A DNA stretch of 64,000 nt from Luidia sarsii (GCA_949987565.1 OX465103.1:20593280-20657279), one strand, 5' to 3'; positions 1 through 11,702 are shown, numbered from the stretch's first letter. The notes: generated by a model from the sequence alone, not told the origin. Made by a program: numbers and translations.

Positions 1-2261
1 TATATTTGATGATTTAGCAAAGTCATTAACATAAAGTATGAAGAGCAATGGTCCTAAAATTGATCCTTGGGGTACACCATGGGATAAATAACATAAGTTT
101 GAACAGTTTCCATCGAGAGAGACATATTGGGTTCGATTAGATAGATAACTCTTAAACCACTCCAAGGGGATGCCTCGGATACCATAATATGATAGTTTGT
201 GTAGCAGAATATCATGATCTATGGTGTCAAAGGCTTTAGAGAGATCAAGGAAAATCCCTAAGGTGTGTTGAGCTTTGTCAATTGCACAGGAGACCTTGTC
301 TCTAAAATCAAGAAGGGCGTGATTGTGGAGTGTTTTCTACGAAATCCAAATTGTGAATTGTTCAAAATATTAAATTTATCTAGGGATTTCATAGTTCGAG
401 CATAAGCGCATTTTTCGAAAATCTTGGAAAAGCATGTGAGTATAGATATTGGTCTGTTGTTGCCGATATTAGTTGGATCACCCTTTTTGTAGACCGGAAT
501 GACTTTTGCGACTTTTAGTTGTGAGGGAACAATACCAGTTAAGAGGGATGAATTAATGATGTGTGTAAGAGGTCTACTTATCGCAGTTATAGTTTTTTTT
601 AATTAGGTAGGTGCTAATTGAGTCGTGGCCAGAGCTTGTTTTGTTTCGCAAGTTGTTGACGATGTCAATAACTTCATGTTCGTCTGCCGGGACAAAAAAA
701 TAGAGAGTGAGAATGAGGATTGGTCAGGTAGTCTGAGAATTTGCTGGATGAGTGACTGCTTGGGGAACCACTGGCAAGATGTGGGCCTATATTTTTAAAG
801 TAGTCATTAAAACAGTTTGCAATGTGAGTAGTGCTATTGATTAATTTGCCATCCGAGACGATACCCTTTATTGCTTGGGAGGGTCTTTTTGAAGTATTCA
901 AAACCGAATTAATTATTTTCCACGTATTGTGGATGTTGTTCTTTTCCTGTTGAAACTGACGAGCATAATAGTCAGTTTTTGAAGAACGTAATAGATTGGT
1001 TAGTGTATTTTTATATTTAGTGTATTTGGTTTTATTTAGGATCGTGGGGTGGGATAAATAGTAGCAATAGAGTTTTTTTTCATTTGTATGGCTTTAAGAA
1101 GTGACTTAGTGATCCACGGTGATTCGGTTTTACGACTATTTGGAGATTTGTGGATATGTGGTATATTTTTATCATATAGGTAATTGAATTTACTAATGAA
1201 CTTATTAAATGCAATTTCCGGATTACTACGGGATATTATATCGTCCCAATCGCTGGAACACAAATCATCATTGAATCTTTGAAGATAAATGTTGGAGTAA
1301 TCGCGAGAATAAGAGTATCTGGCATTGTTGATGGTATCATCAATTGAAGTTACAGTCTGCGTAAACAAAAAAATCGGAAAGTGATCCGAGATGTCAGCCA
1401 ATAAGATTCCTGATTTGGGAGAAGGCAGAATATTTGTAAAAATATTATCTATTAGTGTTGCAGAGCTATCGGTAATACGGATGGGCTTATCAATTAAGGG
1501 AAGGAAAGAATAAGATGTAAGTAGGTCGCTGAAGGACTGTGACTTTGGATTGGAATTATTCAGGAGATTGATATTAAAGTCACCTGCGATGATACAGGGT
1601 TTGGTATTATATATGATTAGATATAGTTCTAGAGCAGATACTTTGAAAAGTGGTTATAAACATCTTATGTTCAGCAGAGGGTGCTTTGTAAATGACGCCA
1701 GCAGTGACGTTTTGAGCCTTAGGAATAGTAATCTCAACGAATAAGGATTCAAGGGTTTCATCTGAAAATGTCAAATCTTCCCTAGTACTAACGTTCAAAT
1801 CACATGAGACGTACAGAGCAACCCCACCTCCGGCTTTTGAGCCTTGTCTGTTGTTTACAAAGAGCTCATATCCAGAATAGCTCATATAAAGAATAGTAAC
1901 TAGGAGGAGTAAATTTAAGCCAGGTTTCTGAAAGAGCAATTATCGAAAAATTGAAATTAAGAGACTGCAGCAGAACTTTGAGTTGTTCAAAATTTTTCTG
2001 AAGGCTTCTTATAATAATATGCAGCATAGATATGGATCTATCATTAACAACGCTAGGGAATTGATCTATGGAGTAATACCTGGAGTTAGTTGCAGAATGA
2101 AGTAGATTGATATCAGCGCACTGGACACTGTTATGAGAATTTTCATGACAATTTAAACAATTATTTGCATTATCGGCCAATACATCCCTGTCATTAAAAA
2201 AATAATTTCTACTATTTTGGGTGAACATGAACAAAAGCACAATACACAAACATATACACAA
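1..2261 (-). mobile_element. Decayed non-LTR retrotransposon (LINE) ORF2, 3' end off the window
   Basis: Relic of an APE-endonuclease/reverse-transcriptase ORF2. Read on the minus strand, the region from about 2110 to 1380 gives endonuclease pieces: SIIALSETWL, GGVALYVS, and SDHFPIFLF near 1380-1400. Downstream come RT blocks: LDLSKAFDTIDHDILLHKL near 205-260 and GVPQGSILGPLLF near 35-78. The FxDD catalytic block would lie left of base 1. The frame is broken several times by stops and shifts, so it is not functional. The combination of APE endonuclease with LDLSKAFDT and GVPQGS points to the CR1/L2/Jockey supergroup; I cannot assign the exact clade. The RT part is cut by the window edge, so whether the 3' tail survives is unknown. 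Confidence 0.85.
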
Positions 2262-2357
2262 AGTAAATAGTTATAATAGCACAGTGTTGTTTGAAAATAA
2301 CAAAAGCAGAAGAAAAGTCGAAGAATCTCTTTGAGAGGGAATCGAGCTAGCAAACTA

Positions 2358-2609
2358 CTAATGAGGAAAGACTGCAATGGCTCCTCCTTGACCGCGCCAT
2401 TTCCCTGCATAGAAGCGATATCGTCTACCTTCTTGATAAGCCTTACGGACTTCTGCTTTCCATTTCCGCTTCTCCTGAAGATCTTGCTTGGTCAGATCCT
2501 CTACGCAGAAGAAAGCCTCCCCTTGCAGAGCTTGTCGCCGGTGACGCAGGATTTCGAGCTTGTCCTGGTATCTAAGTTGGGAAAAGGTGTATCCAAAAAT
2601 TGCCCTCAT
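2358..2609 (-). pseudogene. ORF1p-like C-terminal domain fragment of a LINE
   Basis: An 83-codon minus-strand open stretch with no upstream remainder. It contains LEILRHRRQAL, then FFCVEDLTKQDLQEKRK and KAYQEGRRYRFYAGK. This layout resembles the C-terminal domain of L1-type ORF1 proteins (the Transposase_22 family, typically '..I.EDlp..v...R..L.p.....r..g....f..dkl'). It lies about 100 bases upstream of the ORF2 relic on the same strand, the expected ORF1-ORF2 order. The fragment could instead be a separate insertion. Recognition rests on the motif pattern only; no search was possible. Confidence 0.45.
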
Positions 2610-2639
2610 TTCATCGTGACGTCATCTCATGAATACTAA

Positions 2640-3231
2640 TGAGGTCATGAACTTTTCGGATTTTTACATTCAAATGAGTATATTTGGCCAACGGAGCAAG
2701 ATTTTTTTGATTTTTTCGTATATATTTTTTGGGGATGTAGTTTAGAAACACCTGAAGCCAAACTGTCATGACGCAATCGTGACGTCATCAAAATGCGTGT
2801 TTTTAAAAACACATATATGAAGGGCAATCTTCTTGAAATTTGGTGGGCAGTTAGCTATTGGGCTAGACATTCAAAATCCTGAGTTTGGAACCAATCGCCC
2901 TTTGTTCAGAATTATTATGATTTTTTTAATATTATCATGAGGTCCCATACACTTTGTGCACAAAATACGCACGTGCGTTTTGGGGTAGAAATGGAGATTA
3001 TGAGTACGAATCCCGCTGATGTCAATTTTTTTTTATTAAAGAGAACCAGATGCGGAAAAGCGTTATGTTCTGTTAGCAAACAGACATAAATCTCTAGTTT
3101 TGTTCTTTAATTTGTGTTCTTTATAAATGGATGGGTTCATACCATGGCCTTGTTTTCTGTCGATTGGGTAGCACTGCTGGAAACCACTCCGTCCCCACTA
3201 GCCTCCCCGTGTCCCGAGAGGGACTTGGACA
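2640..3231. other. No gene seen; AT-rich spacer
   Basis: AT-rich sequence just upstream (minus-strand sense) of the LINE relic. It may be that element's 5' UTR, since it carries two GTGACGTCATC-like words near 2612-2630 and 2778-2790. No coding signal or RNA gene was recognised. Confidence 0.4.
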
Positions 3232-3606
3232 TAAAGGCCGCCGCACACGAGAGCTATCTGCTGAGCAAAAATTATCTCGTGGCCGTTAGCTCAGCACGTA
3301 GCTCACCGTTTGCGCTGAACTTTTAGTGAGATTTCTGCCTCAAAAGGCCAATAATCTGTCCTGTTTGATTTTGGCAACCACGTGAATACAGCGTGTGCTT
3401 TCATTGGGCAGTTGCTATGGTTTTTTTTTGCTCAGCACGTAGCTCCAGTCGCCGCACACGATGAGTTTTCATCCACGAGAGGCGAACAAAATCAAACATG
3501 TTAAAAATTAATACTGGTCTCACGGCCTCTTTAGGCAGAAATCTCACCAAATGTTCAGCGCACACGGCTCTGCTCAGCAGATAGCTCTCGTGTGCGGCGG
3601 CCTTAA
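3232..3606. mobile_element. MITE with 33-bp perfect TIRs and TAA target duplication (PIF/Harbinger-type)
   Basis: The left arm begins AGGCCGCCGCACACGAGAGC at 3235 and the right arm is its exact reverse complement ending at 3603; the perfect match runs 33 bases. TAA flanks both ends (3232-3234 and 3604-3606), which fits the 3-bp TWA duplication of PIF/Harbinger transposons. The interior (about 300 bp) has no coding capacity and is itself an imperfect foldback: GAGATTTCTGCCT on the left recurs inverted on the right near 3530-3545. It is therefore a non-autonomous element that needs a transposase from elsewhere. Confidence 0.85.
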
Positions 3607-3849
3607 GGAATGGTCCCGTTCGTCTCAGCGGTGAAAAGATGTGGATGTTGTTTCAATGGTTTTGGACCGATCAAACCAATGGGCCGAACATTCACTTAAA
3701 GGGGAAGCACTGACATTGATGGCTGTTATGTTAATAGTCTCCTCCCGTATAGATCACTAGTCTTCCTTTCCTTTCATCGACATCCGTACTCTCCTCTGTG
3801 CCCCCTGCCATATAGACTGTCCATTACCCTCTTCGATCATCTCCTAGGA
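3607..3849. other. Short spacer, nothing recognised
   Basis: Ordinary sequence between the MITE and the next dispersed repeat. No gene or repeat was recognised. Confidence 0.4.
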
Positions 3850-4130
3850 CGTTTACGAAATGACGGCTTGGGCTCGGCTTATATAAGGCTTCGATATCAT
3901 CATAATTTCTCTTACTCGTATGATGTCACAAGCATCTCGAACCAAGCGTCTGGCCCCAGTTTTTTCAGACGAATACGCTGTGCTTATCAAGCCAAAAAAC
4001 CTCCCAATTCGGCAATAAACCACGGCCTGGATTTCCAAGTTTTGAGCCTGAGCCCGAGCTTGAAGCATGGATTCGTAAGGGGCCATAGTTTACCTATAGG
4101 CTTACTAATACTAGTTCCCCTCTGTCCGTA
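3850..4130. repeat. Degraded dispersed repeat, copy 1
   Basis: This stretch shares long collinear words with 6480-6910: CAAGCGT(T/C)TGGCCCCAGTTT, GAATACGCTGT, TATCAAGCCAA and the GAGCCTGAGCCCGAGC block. It is a moderately diverged interspersed repeat with no coding potential. Ends and class are unknown. The flanking GCTTGGGCTCGGCTT and GAGCCTGAGCCCGAGC tracts are roughly complementary, hinting at a foldback element. Confidence 0.45.
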
Positions 4131-5725
4131 GTCTGTCGTCCGTGTCGTATCATGTCCATTAATTCCGTCCCTGCCAAGGGCTCCAGCTTTTCCAGCTTTG
4201 TGAATCAGCAATGAATAAAAAAAACCCATCAAACTCACGATTAATATTCAATGCATGCAGAATGATTTAATCGATTTACCATTGATCCTTTAAAGACGTC
4301 TAGGACTAATTGAACCCGATTTCCGCAGTCGGTATTAAAGACCGTTACGTGAGGCTGACTTCATTCCATTATTTTTTTCCCAATAATGGTGATATTTCAT
4401 TGAGGGACTGGCGCCAAAAGGGGTAAAATCCACGCTATACTCTGTCAGAATCCGGGACAATCTTTAGAGCATGTTACACCAATGATCATAGTCCTATGGT
4501 CGATTTCACCAAACCCCTCGCAACTTACGAATCATCGCAGGAGTTACGAACGCCCGTGACATTGCGATGCATCGCAGCGCTTCGCGAAATCGAGCACTGC
4601 ACCTACGTAGTATAGCGGCGTCCGTTACGTGTACAGTGTTTTATACGTGCACTACGAGGGGCGCACACAGTGTAAATAGCGAGTAACGTTAGCATCTGGT
4701 CGTGTTTGTCTCCATGGAAGAACTTACCATATATGCGAGGCAAGTCATGTACGGAGCGGGCGACATCAGTCTTCATCGACCCCCACAAAAAGAGCCCTTG
4801 GGCAAAAATAAAATCTGCAGAAAAACAAAAAGAGTCGGGGCAAAGGACGCAGTGGGCCAAAATAAAAGCCCTCAAAAGAGAAGCAATGGATGCCGGTAGT
4901 CCACAATCGACGTATGACGTCACAGTCCTCTTGACAACGTATCGACTGTCGCCAATCAAGCCGCTTGTGTTTTTTTTCTTTTCCATTTCCCTTGTTTGTT
5001 TGGTTGTGTGAGGGTTGGGGTGGGCATGGGCGTGTTGTGGTGGGCGTGGGCGTGGGCTTGTTGGGGGGGGGGGGGGGGGGTCGCTCGCGCTGTAGCCGTG
5101 ACGTGTGGACCAGGGTAACAATAACGGCGCGACGAGGCCACCGTAGTTTTGAAGTGGTCGAGCTGACCGCTCGGCTGATGCGGGGGCGGAAGGCTAGGGA
5201 GTATTGGGAGGTATAGAGGCTGCAGTACATTGCCGTGCCGTGTACCAGTGCTGATGAGAGGGAGAGGGAGGTGGTTGTTCGACAAACAAGGCTTCAAGAA
5301 CAAGGTCAAGTGCGAACGGAAACGATAGGCCTCAGCCTCGCGTTTGTTGCATTCAATTCAGTGCCTGCGCTTTGTTTCTTTATTTAACATAGCGGCTGCA
5401 CGGTAACGATGGCCTTCAATCCGCAACGGCATTTTCATCATGTAAATCAGAGCCCACTATTTTGGATTTGCATAGCTCGAAGGGAATTTGAAAAAAAATT
5501 GGGTCAGCTAGAGAGGAAGAATGGCAATGCCAGCTTTTATTGCAATAGATCATCGTGTCAGACCAAAATCATCATTAGTTTTGACCTTTGTCTAAAATAC
5601 AAATACAAATATGACGACCGTGACTTCTGATGTTTTTAAACTGTAATATTATAATTTTTATCAAACAAATACAGGAACATTTGACAGCGATTATTGTTTG
5701 ATCAATTTGGAGAAAAAAAATATTC
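4131..5725. other. No gene seen; short palindrome and G18 run
   Basis: No credible coding exon was seen; the proline-rich minus-strand frames here reflect G-rich sequence on the plus strand. A short element-like palindrome lies near 4498-4594 (GTCGATTTCA at one end, CGCGAAATCGA at the other, with CGCAACTTACGA inside). It resembles the termini of the 40450-41285 transposon. An uninterrupted run of 18 G lies at 5063-5080. Confidence 0.45.
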
Positions 5726-6340
5726 TACTGGTTCGGGGCTCCAACTCGAGATCTCTGGATTGTCCTCCCGCACGAATAATGAAAGCAGAATTCTCAATAT
5801 ATCTCACTGATAGGCCTATAATTTTTTGAAAAATGGAAAACAACTTTGACTGGACCGGGATTTGAACCCGATACCTCTGGTTTTGTTCATATACCAGCGC
5901 TCTCATTATCTCAAATATCAATCGAGCTCTCAGATGGTGGCTCTCCCAAATAGTCAACTAGTCTTTGCCGGGGATGGCGCCAGTAGGAAGCAATTAAACC
6001 ATTATCTTCCATATATGTGACCCGGCACAGCGACATGAGGAATATCCCACCAAAACACTTTTCGAGTAAACAACGCCTAAATTCAAAGTATCTTCTCAAT
6101 TCGATTAAAAATAAATTTTCTGTTTTCTTTTTATTTTCGGAAAGTTAATGTGTTAGAGGAAATTTTGATATCATTTGAAAGCTAATAGTACACTCTGTCA
6201 CATCGTTAGAAAATCTCAATATCTCAAAAGTGGGGGTTATTCTTCATTAAGATGTGCCGGGTCACATATATCCAAGGATCACACCCCCTCCTCGCTTTTA
6301 TTCGGATGAAAACAACCGATTGTAGCAGTTCGAGGATCCT
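5726..6340 (-). repeat. tRNA-promoter SINE (minus orientation), split by a MITE
   Basis: Read on the minus strand, the tRNA-like part carries an A-box-like CTCAG region near 5910-5935 and a B box GGGTTCAAATCCCGGTCCAG near 5850-5870. The SINE 3' part (GTCCAGTCAAAGTTG) follows. On the other side lies the conserved SINE head (TTGACTATTTGGGAG, CGGCAAAGACTAG), ending in GGATCACACCCC near 6277. That head is interrupted at 6016-6266 by a MITE. A second tRNA-like 3' half (CCAGAGATCTCGAGTTGGAG on the minus strand) sits at 5730-5765. Transcription would be by RNA polymerase III; this copy is probably dead. Confidence 0.7.
6016..6266 (+). mobile_element. TGTGACCC MITE, short form, inserted in a SINE
   Basis: The element starts TGTGACCCGGCACAGC and ends with an inverted terminus, GTGCCGGGTCACA, giving 251 bp. 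Flanks are ATATA on the left and TATAT on the right. Internal landmarks shared with the other copies are GGAATATCCCACCAAAACAC, AACAACGCCT, GATATCATTTGAAAGCTAAT and CACATC(A/G)TTAGAAAATCTCA. It has no coding capacity. Aligning the flanks with the intact SINE at 32660-32940 restores a continuous SINE, which defines the insertion precisely. Confidence 0.85.
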
Positions 6341-6479
6341 ACAAAGTGGATGAATTATATAGGACCTGTATAATGTTTCACGTGAAAACACCATGGCAGG
6401 TGAAGCTGGGTTTCTAGATTAGAATATAACTCGCATTACAAACAAGCCAGTACATCAGGTCTTCATATCCAGCGACAGT

Positions 6480-6910
6480 CCACGGCCTTGGATACGTCCA
6501 TTCATTATTAATGCATGACGGGGGACGAAGCCTGAGTCCGAGCCCTATCCAGGTTCTCGCCATGGGCCCCCGTATCGTATAATACGCAAGCTAGCCAAGC
6601 CGCGGTGATGAGTTGACGATTCTCAATCTGTTTGGAATGGTCAGTCTCAATGAAGAAAACACCGCCCGAATCTATGGCCATTTTCGAAATGAGGGCTTAG
6701 GCTCCGGCTTAGGCTGCGGTCATATTTATCTTTCTCGTTACATGTATATCACAGGCGTCTATAGACAAGCGTTTGGCCCCAGTTTATTATGGTGAATACG
6801 CTGTACCTATCAAGCCAACAAACCTTCAAATACATGTACGGAAACAAAAACTTGCATGTTCAGGTTTTGTCAGACGGAGACGAAGCCTGAGCCCGAGCCT
6901 AAGCCTTCGT
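6480..6910. repeat. Degraded dispersed repeat, copy 2
   Basis: This stretch pairs with the copy at 3850-4130 through words such as CAAGCGTTTGGCCCCAGTTT, GAATACGCTGTACCTATCAA and the GGCTTAGGCTCCGGCTTAGG / GCCTGAGCCCGAGCCTAAGC tracts, which are mutually complementary. A weaker third relative may lie at 26510-26860. It is non-coding and of unknown class. Confidence 0.45.
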
Positions 6911-7089
6911 TTCGAAAACGACCTATACCTCGCAGGTGGCACAGCGGAAGTAACGTTACGACCAGTGCACTGCAAATGGCGCAATGCACAATGCCCGTTT
7001 CGTCCATTAGTATCCGCAAGCCATTGGTTGCTGCACACGGCTATATCCTGTGCAGTGCAAAATCCTGTGCCGTGCAGCCGATTCTGTGG

Positions 7090-9738
7090 GGGGAAAATCG
7101 TGAAAATCATGAAACATCCAAATATCTGGAACTTCTGCAGATTCATAACCTGAAGCAGCATGTGGCCCAGCCCACGCATAGATCGGCCAATACACTCGAT
7201 CATATTATCATTCGTGATGACTACACTGACATTTTATCTTCATGCCAAGTCGTTAATGAAGCCGCTATATCTGACCACTACCCCATATTCTTCGATTTGA
7301 AACTAAAGCTCGATTATCCAAATCGTCGCACGAAAATTCGCTATCGTCATCTTAGGAACTTTGATGTTGAATCTTTCTGTCGTGACCTGGAGGCGACAAG
7401 TGGCCTCGTTACAGACTCTTTACCAGAATTAGATGAAAAGCTTCGGTCCTTCAATGACGCTTTGTCGTCGACCTTTGACGCACACGCTCCACTCAAGGAG
7501 AAGACAGTTATCAATAGGGTCCAGCAGCCGTGGATGAATGCGTCTATATATTCAAAGCTTGTGCCGAGAAGCGGAAGTACGAGAGACTCTGGCGACGCAC
7601 CGAACTTACTGTCCACCGCCAGATGTACACTGCCAAGAAGAATGACGTTAATCATCTCATCACATCTGCAAGATCAACGTATTTCTCACAGAGGATTTCG
7701 GAATGTAATGGTGATCAGAAGAAACTGTTTGGTATTGTGCAAGGTCTGTTTTGTTCCAGTACAAGCTCAGCCCTCCCAAGACATGATGATCCAAAGCGTC
7801 TTGCCAGTGACTTCAGTCGCTTCTTCAGCCATAAGATTGATAAGTTGAACCTAAAGTTAAGAAGTAGTACAAAGCCAGGTTTGGGATGTTTCCTGTCTCT
7901 GTCTCCATTCCATGGTGACTGTGATTTATGTGACTTTCGACCAGCTACAGTGGATGAAGTTCTTAAATGCATCAAGGAGTCTTCTTCTGCTAGCTGTGAA
8001 CTTGACCCACTACCGACTAAATTTGTAAAGGATGAGCGTGTTCTTTCATTGTTGCTACCATCTATCACGGATATAATTAATTCATCTTTTAAATCTGCAA
8101 TGGTTCCAGATGCGATGAAAAAAGCATCCATCAAACCACTTCTTAAAAAATCAAGTCTAGCCATAAATGAAATGGGAAACTATAGACCTATATCAAATTT
8201 GCCATTCATATTGAAACTATTGGAACGTATTGTCTCCGCTCGTGTCAAAGAGCATATGGAGAAGTTTTCATTGAATGAGCCGTTGCAGTCTGCTTACCGT
8301 TCCGCACATAGTGTGGAAACTGCACTTCTGAGAGTAGTGAATGATATCCTTTGCTCCATTGATGACAAAAATCATGTTACTTCACTTATTCTTCTCGACC
8401 TTTCTGCAGCATTTGATACTGTGAACCATCAAATCCTGCTCGATAGATTGTCTTATTCATTTGGTATTTCTGGTCGTGTACTTTCATGGTTTAAATCCTA
8501 TCTAGAAAATCGCTCTCAGTTTGTCAAAATTGGTAATGCTAACTCTGACTCAATACCTCTAGTCACTGGAGTTCCTCAAGGCTCTGTTTTGGGACCTTTA
8601 TTGTTTTCTATGTACACACAACCACTCGGTCGTCTTATTTCTTCACATGGTGTTTCTTATCATTTTTACGCAGATGATACTCAGTTATACTTATCTTTTC
8701 CCGTTGACCAAACAGCATCCGCAAAATTGAAAATTGAAAATTGTATTGAAGATATTTGTTCCTGGATGTCGGCAAATTTCCTAATGCTCAATGTCTCAAA
8801 AACTGAATTGATATGCTTTTCAGCCAAATCCAAAGACAGCATCCCTGATTTATTTGTAGGAGATGACACAGTTTCCGTTTCATCTACTGCCAGAAATTTG
8901 GGAGTTGTGTTTGATAGTCAGTTGAATATGAAAAATCACATCACAAATGTCTGTCGTACTTCCTATATTTATATTCGTTCCATTAGTAGAATTCGTAATA
9001 TATTATCTAAGTCGGACACTGAAAAATTAGTTCATGCTTTTGTTTCATCACGGTTAGACCAGTGTAATTCTCTGCTAGCTGGACTTCCTAGTATTGTTCT
9101 TGAACCATTGGTTCGTGTTCAAAGGTCGGCTGCTCGCCTTATAATGAAAGCTAGGAAATATGACTCGATTTCCAGTCACATGATGAATATGCATTGGTTG
9201 CCGATTCCACAAAGAATTGTGTTCAAATTACTGTTTTTAACTTACAAATGTCTACATGGCGATGCCCCATCCTACTTGAAACAGCTTGTTAAGTGGCACA
9301 TTCCGAAGCGCAATCTTAGGTCTGGGAGTGCTTATGAAGCTGCTGTGCCAAATAATGTCAGAGGTAAACGCTTTTTCGCAGACCGTGCATTTGTTAATAT
9401 TGCTCCAAAATTATGGAATGATCTTCCCCTATCGATACGATCCAGTCAATCATCAGAAATTTTCAAAAATCGTTTTAAAACGCACCTTTTTAGAATTGCC
9501 TATGGCTCTTAGATATAATACAAACATTTTATTTTATTTCATTGGTTCAACTTTTTACCTTTTACATCTTTTAATTGTTTCCACTTTTTATTGAAAATGA
9601 AGTAATTTGTAATTTGCAGTTTTCAACGTTTTTGTCTATCACCAATTTGTATAGTAATTAGCGCCTTTGATCATGTATAAATATGTGGAATTGTTTGCGC
9701 TTTATAAATAAAATTATTATTATTATTATTATTATTAT
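7090..9738 (+). mobile_element. 5'-truncated LINE with (ATT)n tail
   Basis: The non-LTR element begins inside the APE endonuclease. The first recognisable residues are YLELLQIHNLKQHV near 7105-7155, then LDHIIIRD and ISDHYPIFFD around 7195-7290. A full reverse-transcriptase frame follows, then a short 3' UTR and an (ATT)n tail at about 9711-9738. Microsatellite tails of this kind are usual for L2/CR1-like LINEs. The 5' truncation lies somewhere in 6910-7100. No target-site duplication could be fixed. Confidence 0.88.
7530..9512 (+). pseudogene. LINE reverse transcriptase, long open frame (CR1/L2-like)
   Basis: This 660-codon frame covers the linker after the endonuclease plus the complete RT and C-terminal region. 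Motifs in order: NYRPISNLPFILKLLERI, AYRSAHSVETALL, LLDLSAAFDTVNHQILLDRL, GVPQGSVLGPLLFSMY (from about residue 347), the catalytic FYADDTQLY (about residue 379) and LNVSKTEL. The C-terminal block has HWLPIPQRIVFKL and PKLWNDLPLSIR. Both catalytic aspartates are present. The frame has no ATG at its left end: the endonuclease C-terminus reads in another frame (ending PWMNASI) and shifts near 7545-7560. The element is also 5'-truncated, so it cannot mobilise itself even though the RT domain is open. The long open frame suggests a fairly young copy. Confidence 0.9.
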
Positions 9739-10700
9739 ATGGGTGGGTGAACTGAGCGCGTGCGGGCGCCCTTTACGCTAACCTGATTACCCATATAATG
9801 GCAGCCCACCCATTTGATCATGCCACCCATTTAAGACTGTCACACCGGGCCATGCTTCAAGTTGGCGCCGTGCCAGAGCTTTCCTGCGTTCCGTCCAGTC
9901 GAACGCAGACCGCGTAGACAGTGCTGCCGACGCTGAACGCCTATATATGTACATTTGTACATACATGCACCGTGCGTACCCGATAGCTGGCACCTTTAAT
10001 ACGTGGTCGAGCTTCGGGAGGAGACGACCACCGAATGTTTTCATCCCCTCCCTTCCTCTCTCATCACCCGCAATCCGTCGAGGCATAAGAGGTGCTTGTT
10101 TGAGCGCAGTCGATACCTCCGTCTCTGCCCTGACGGCCGGAGAGAGTACTAGGTTTCTCGGATGCCCGACGGACCGACAATTGGGCTCCGTCCGGCGCAC
10201 TGATAGGCAACATAGGCGGCCGCACTTGGCCATCATCGCAGTCATACATTTTTAATCATTCTGTACTTGCACGTTCATTCTGTGCCCTTGTATAGCATGT
10301 TGTGCTATACCAATTTTGCCCAACACCGCTGTGCCCATATTTTAATAAAACGTGTAGAACCGATAAAAGGTGTGTAGGCGTAAAGAAAGAGAGGAGAACA
10401 AGGAAAGAAAAAAGAAACAACCTATGGGCGCCGGAAGAGCCACCACTTTGCACCAGGTTTTTTTTTTTGGTCTTCTTCCTCGCTTGTATGTGCGTCTTCT
10501 TGCCTTCCGGGATGAATACGAGCCCAGCCTTGGGGAGCGTGCCTGATCGTAGCTGTCCCGCGGGCAGGACCGGCATCTCTTTACCGGCAGCCCGGCGTAT
10601 GCGGCAGCACATGCTTTCATCTCCCGCCATCGGTACTCGCACAGATTGAATCGCAATTTCCGTGCCTCGCTTAATTCCCAGGCACGGTCTTTAGCCAAAA
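9739..10700. other. No gene seen
   Basis: Unique-looking, moderately GC-rich sequence between the LINE tail and the pyrimidine tract. No exon with splice signals, RNA gene or repeat family was recognised. Confidence 0.4.
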
Positions 10701-11502
10701 GTCAGAGCCGATCTCTCCCCCCTCTCTCTCTCCTCCCTCTCTTCTCTCACTCCCCCCTCTCTCTCTATCTATCTCTCCTCTCACTCCCCGCCTCTCTCTC
10801 TCTATCTCTCCTCTCACTCTCTCCTCTCTCTCTCGCTCTCTTCGCTCTCTCTCTCTCTCCCCCTCTCTCCCTCTCTCTTTCTCCTCTCACTCCCCCTCTC
10901 TCTCTTTATCTCTCATCTCACTCTCCTCTCTCTCGCTCTCTTTCGCTCTCTCTCTCTCTCCCCCTCTCCCTCTCTCTTTCTCCTCTCACTCCCCCTCTCT
11001 CTCTTTATCTCTCATCTCACTCTCCTCTCTCTCGCTCTCTTTCGCTCTCTCTCTCTCTCCCCCTCTCCCTCTCTCTTTCTCCTCTCACTCCCCCTCTCTC
11101 TCTTTATCTCTCATCTCACTCTCCTCTCTATCGCTCTATTTAGCTCTCTCTCTCCCTCTCTCTCTCTCCCTTCCCCTCTCTCTCGCTCTCTCTCCCTCTC
11201 TCATTTCTTTATCTCTTTCCATCCCCTCTCTCTATCTTTCCCTGTCTATAATCTCTTCACACTCCTCTCTCCTTCTCTTCCTTTCTCCATCTCTGTCTCT
11301 CTCTGTCCCATATCTATGTTTCTCGTTGATTCCCATCATCCCTCCGTCTCTCTTACTGTTTCTCCCTCCGTCTCGTTATCTCTATGTCTCTTTGTTTCTC
11401 TGTCTCTCTATCTCCCTGTGTGTACCTCTGCCAGTCTGTCTGTCCTTCCCTCTCTCTCTCTGTGGTTATATGTTTCCTGGCTCCTTCAGTCTGTCTGTCT
11501 TC
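10700..11502 (+). repeat. Polypyrimidine tract with a 99-bp higher-order unit
   Basis: About 800 bases of almost pure C/T on the plus strand. Between about 10790 and 11130 it is organised as an approximately 99-bp unit: CTCACTCCCCCTCTCTCTCT recurs at about 10886, 10985 and 11084, with a less regular copy before. Because 99 is a multiple of three, one frame stays open and encodes a Ser/Leu/Pro-rich repeat; this is a shadow, not a gene. The tract runs into an assembly gap. Confidence 0.9.
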
Positions 11503-11702
11503 NNNNNNNNNNNNNNNNNNNNNNNNNNNNNNNNNNNNNNNNNNNNNNNNNNNNNNNNNNNNNNNNNNNNNNNNNNNNNNNNNNNNNNNNNNNNNNNNNN
11601 NNNNNNNNNNNNNNNNNNNNNNNNNNNNNNNNNNNNNNNNNNNNNNNNNNNNNNNNNNNNNNNNNNNNNNNNNNNNNNNNNNNNNNNNNNNNNNNNNNNN
11701 NN
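11503..11702. other. Assembly gap (200 N)
   Basis: Exactly 200 N, a conventional placeholder length, so the true distance is unknown. It sits at the end of the polypyrimidine tract, where assemblers commonly fail. Confidence 0.99.

Noticed and set aside
10646..11143. Long Ser/Leu/Pro open frame in the pyrimidine tract
   Set aside because: It exists because a 99-bp C/T repeat has no stops; no complexity, no splice context.
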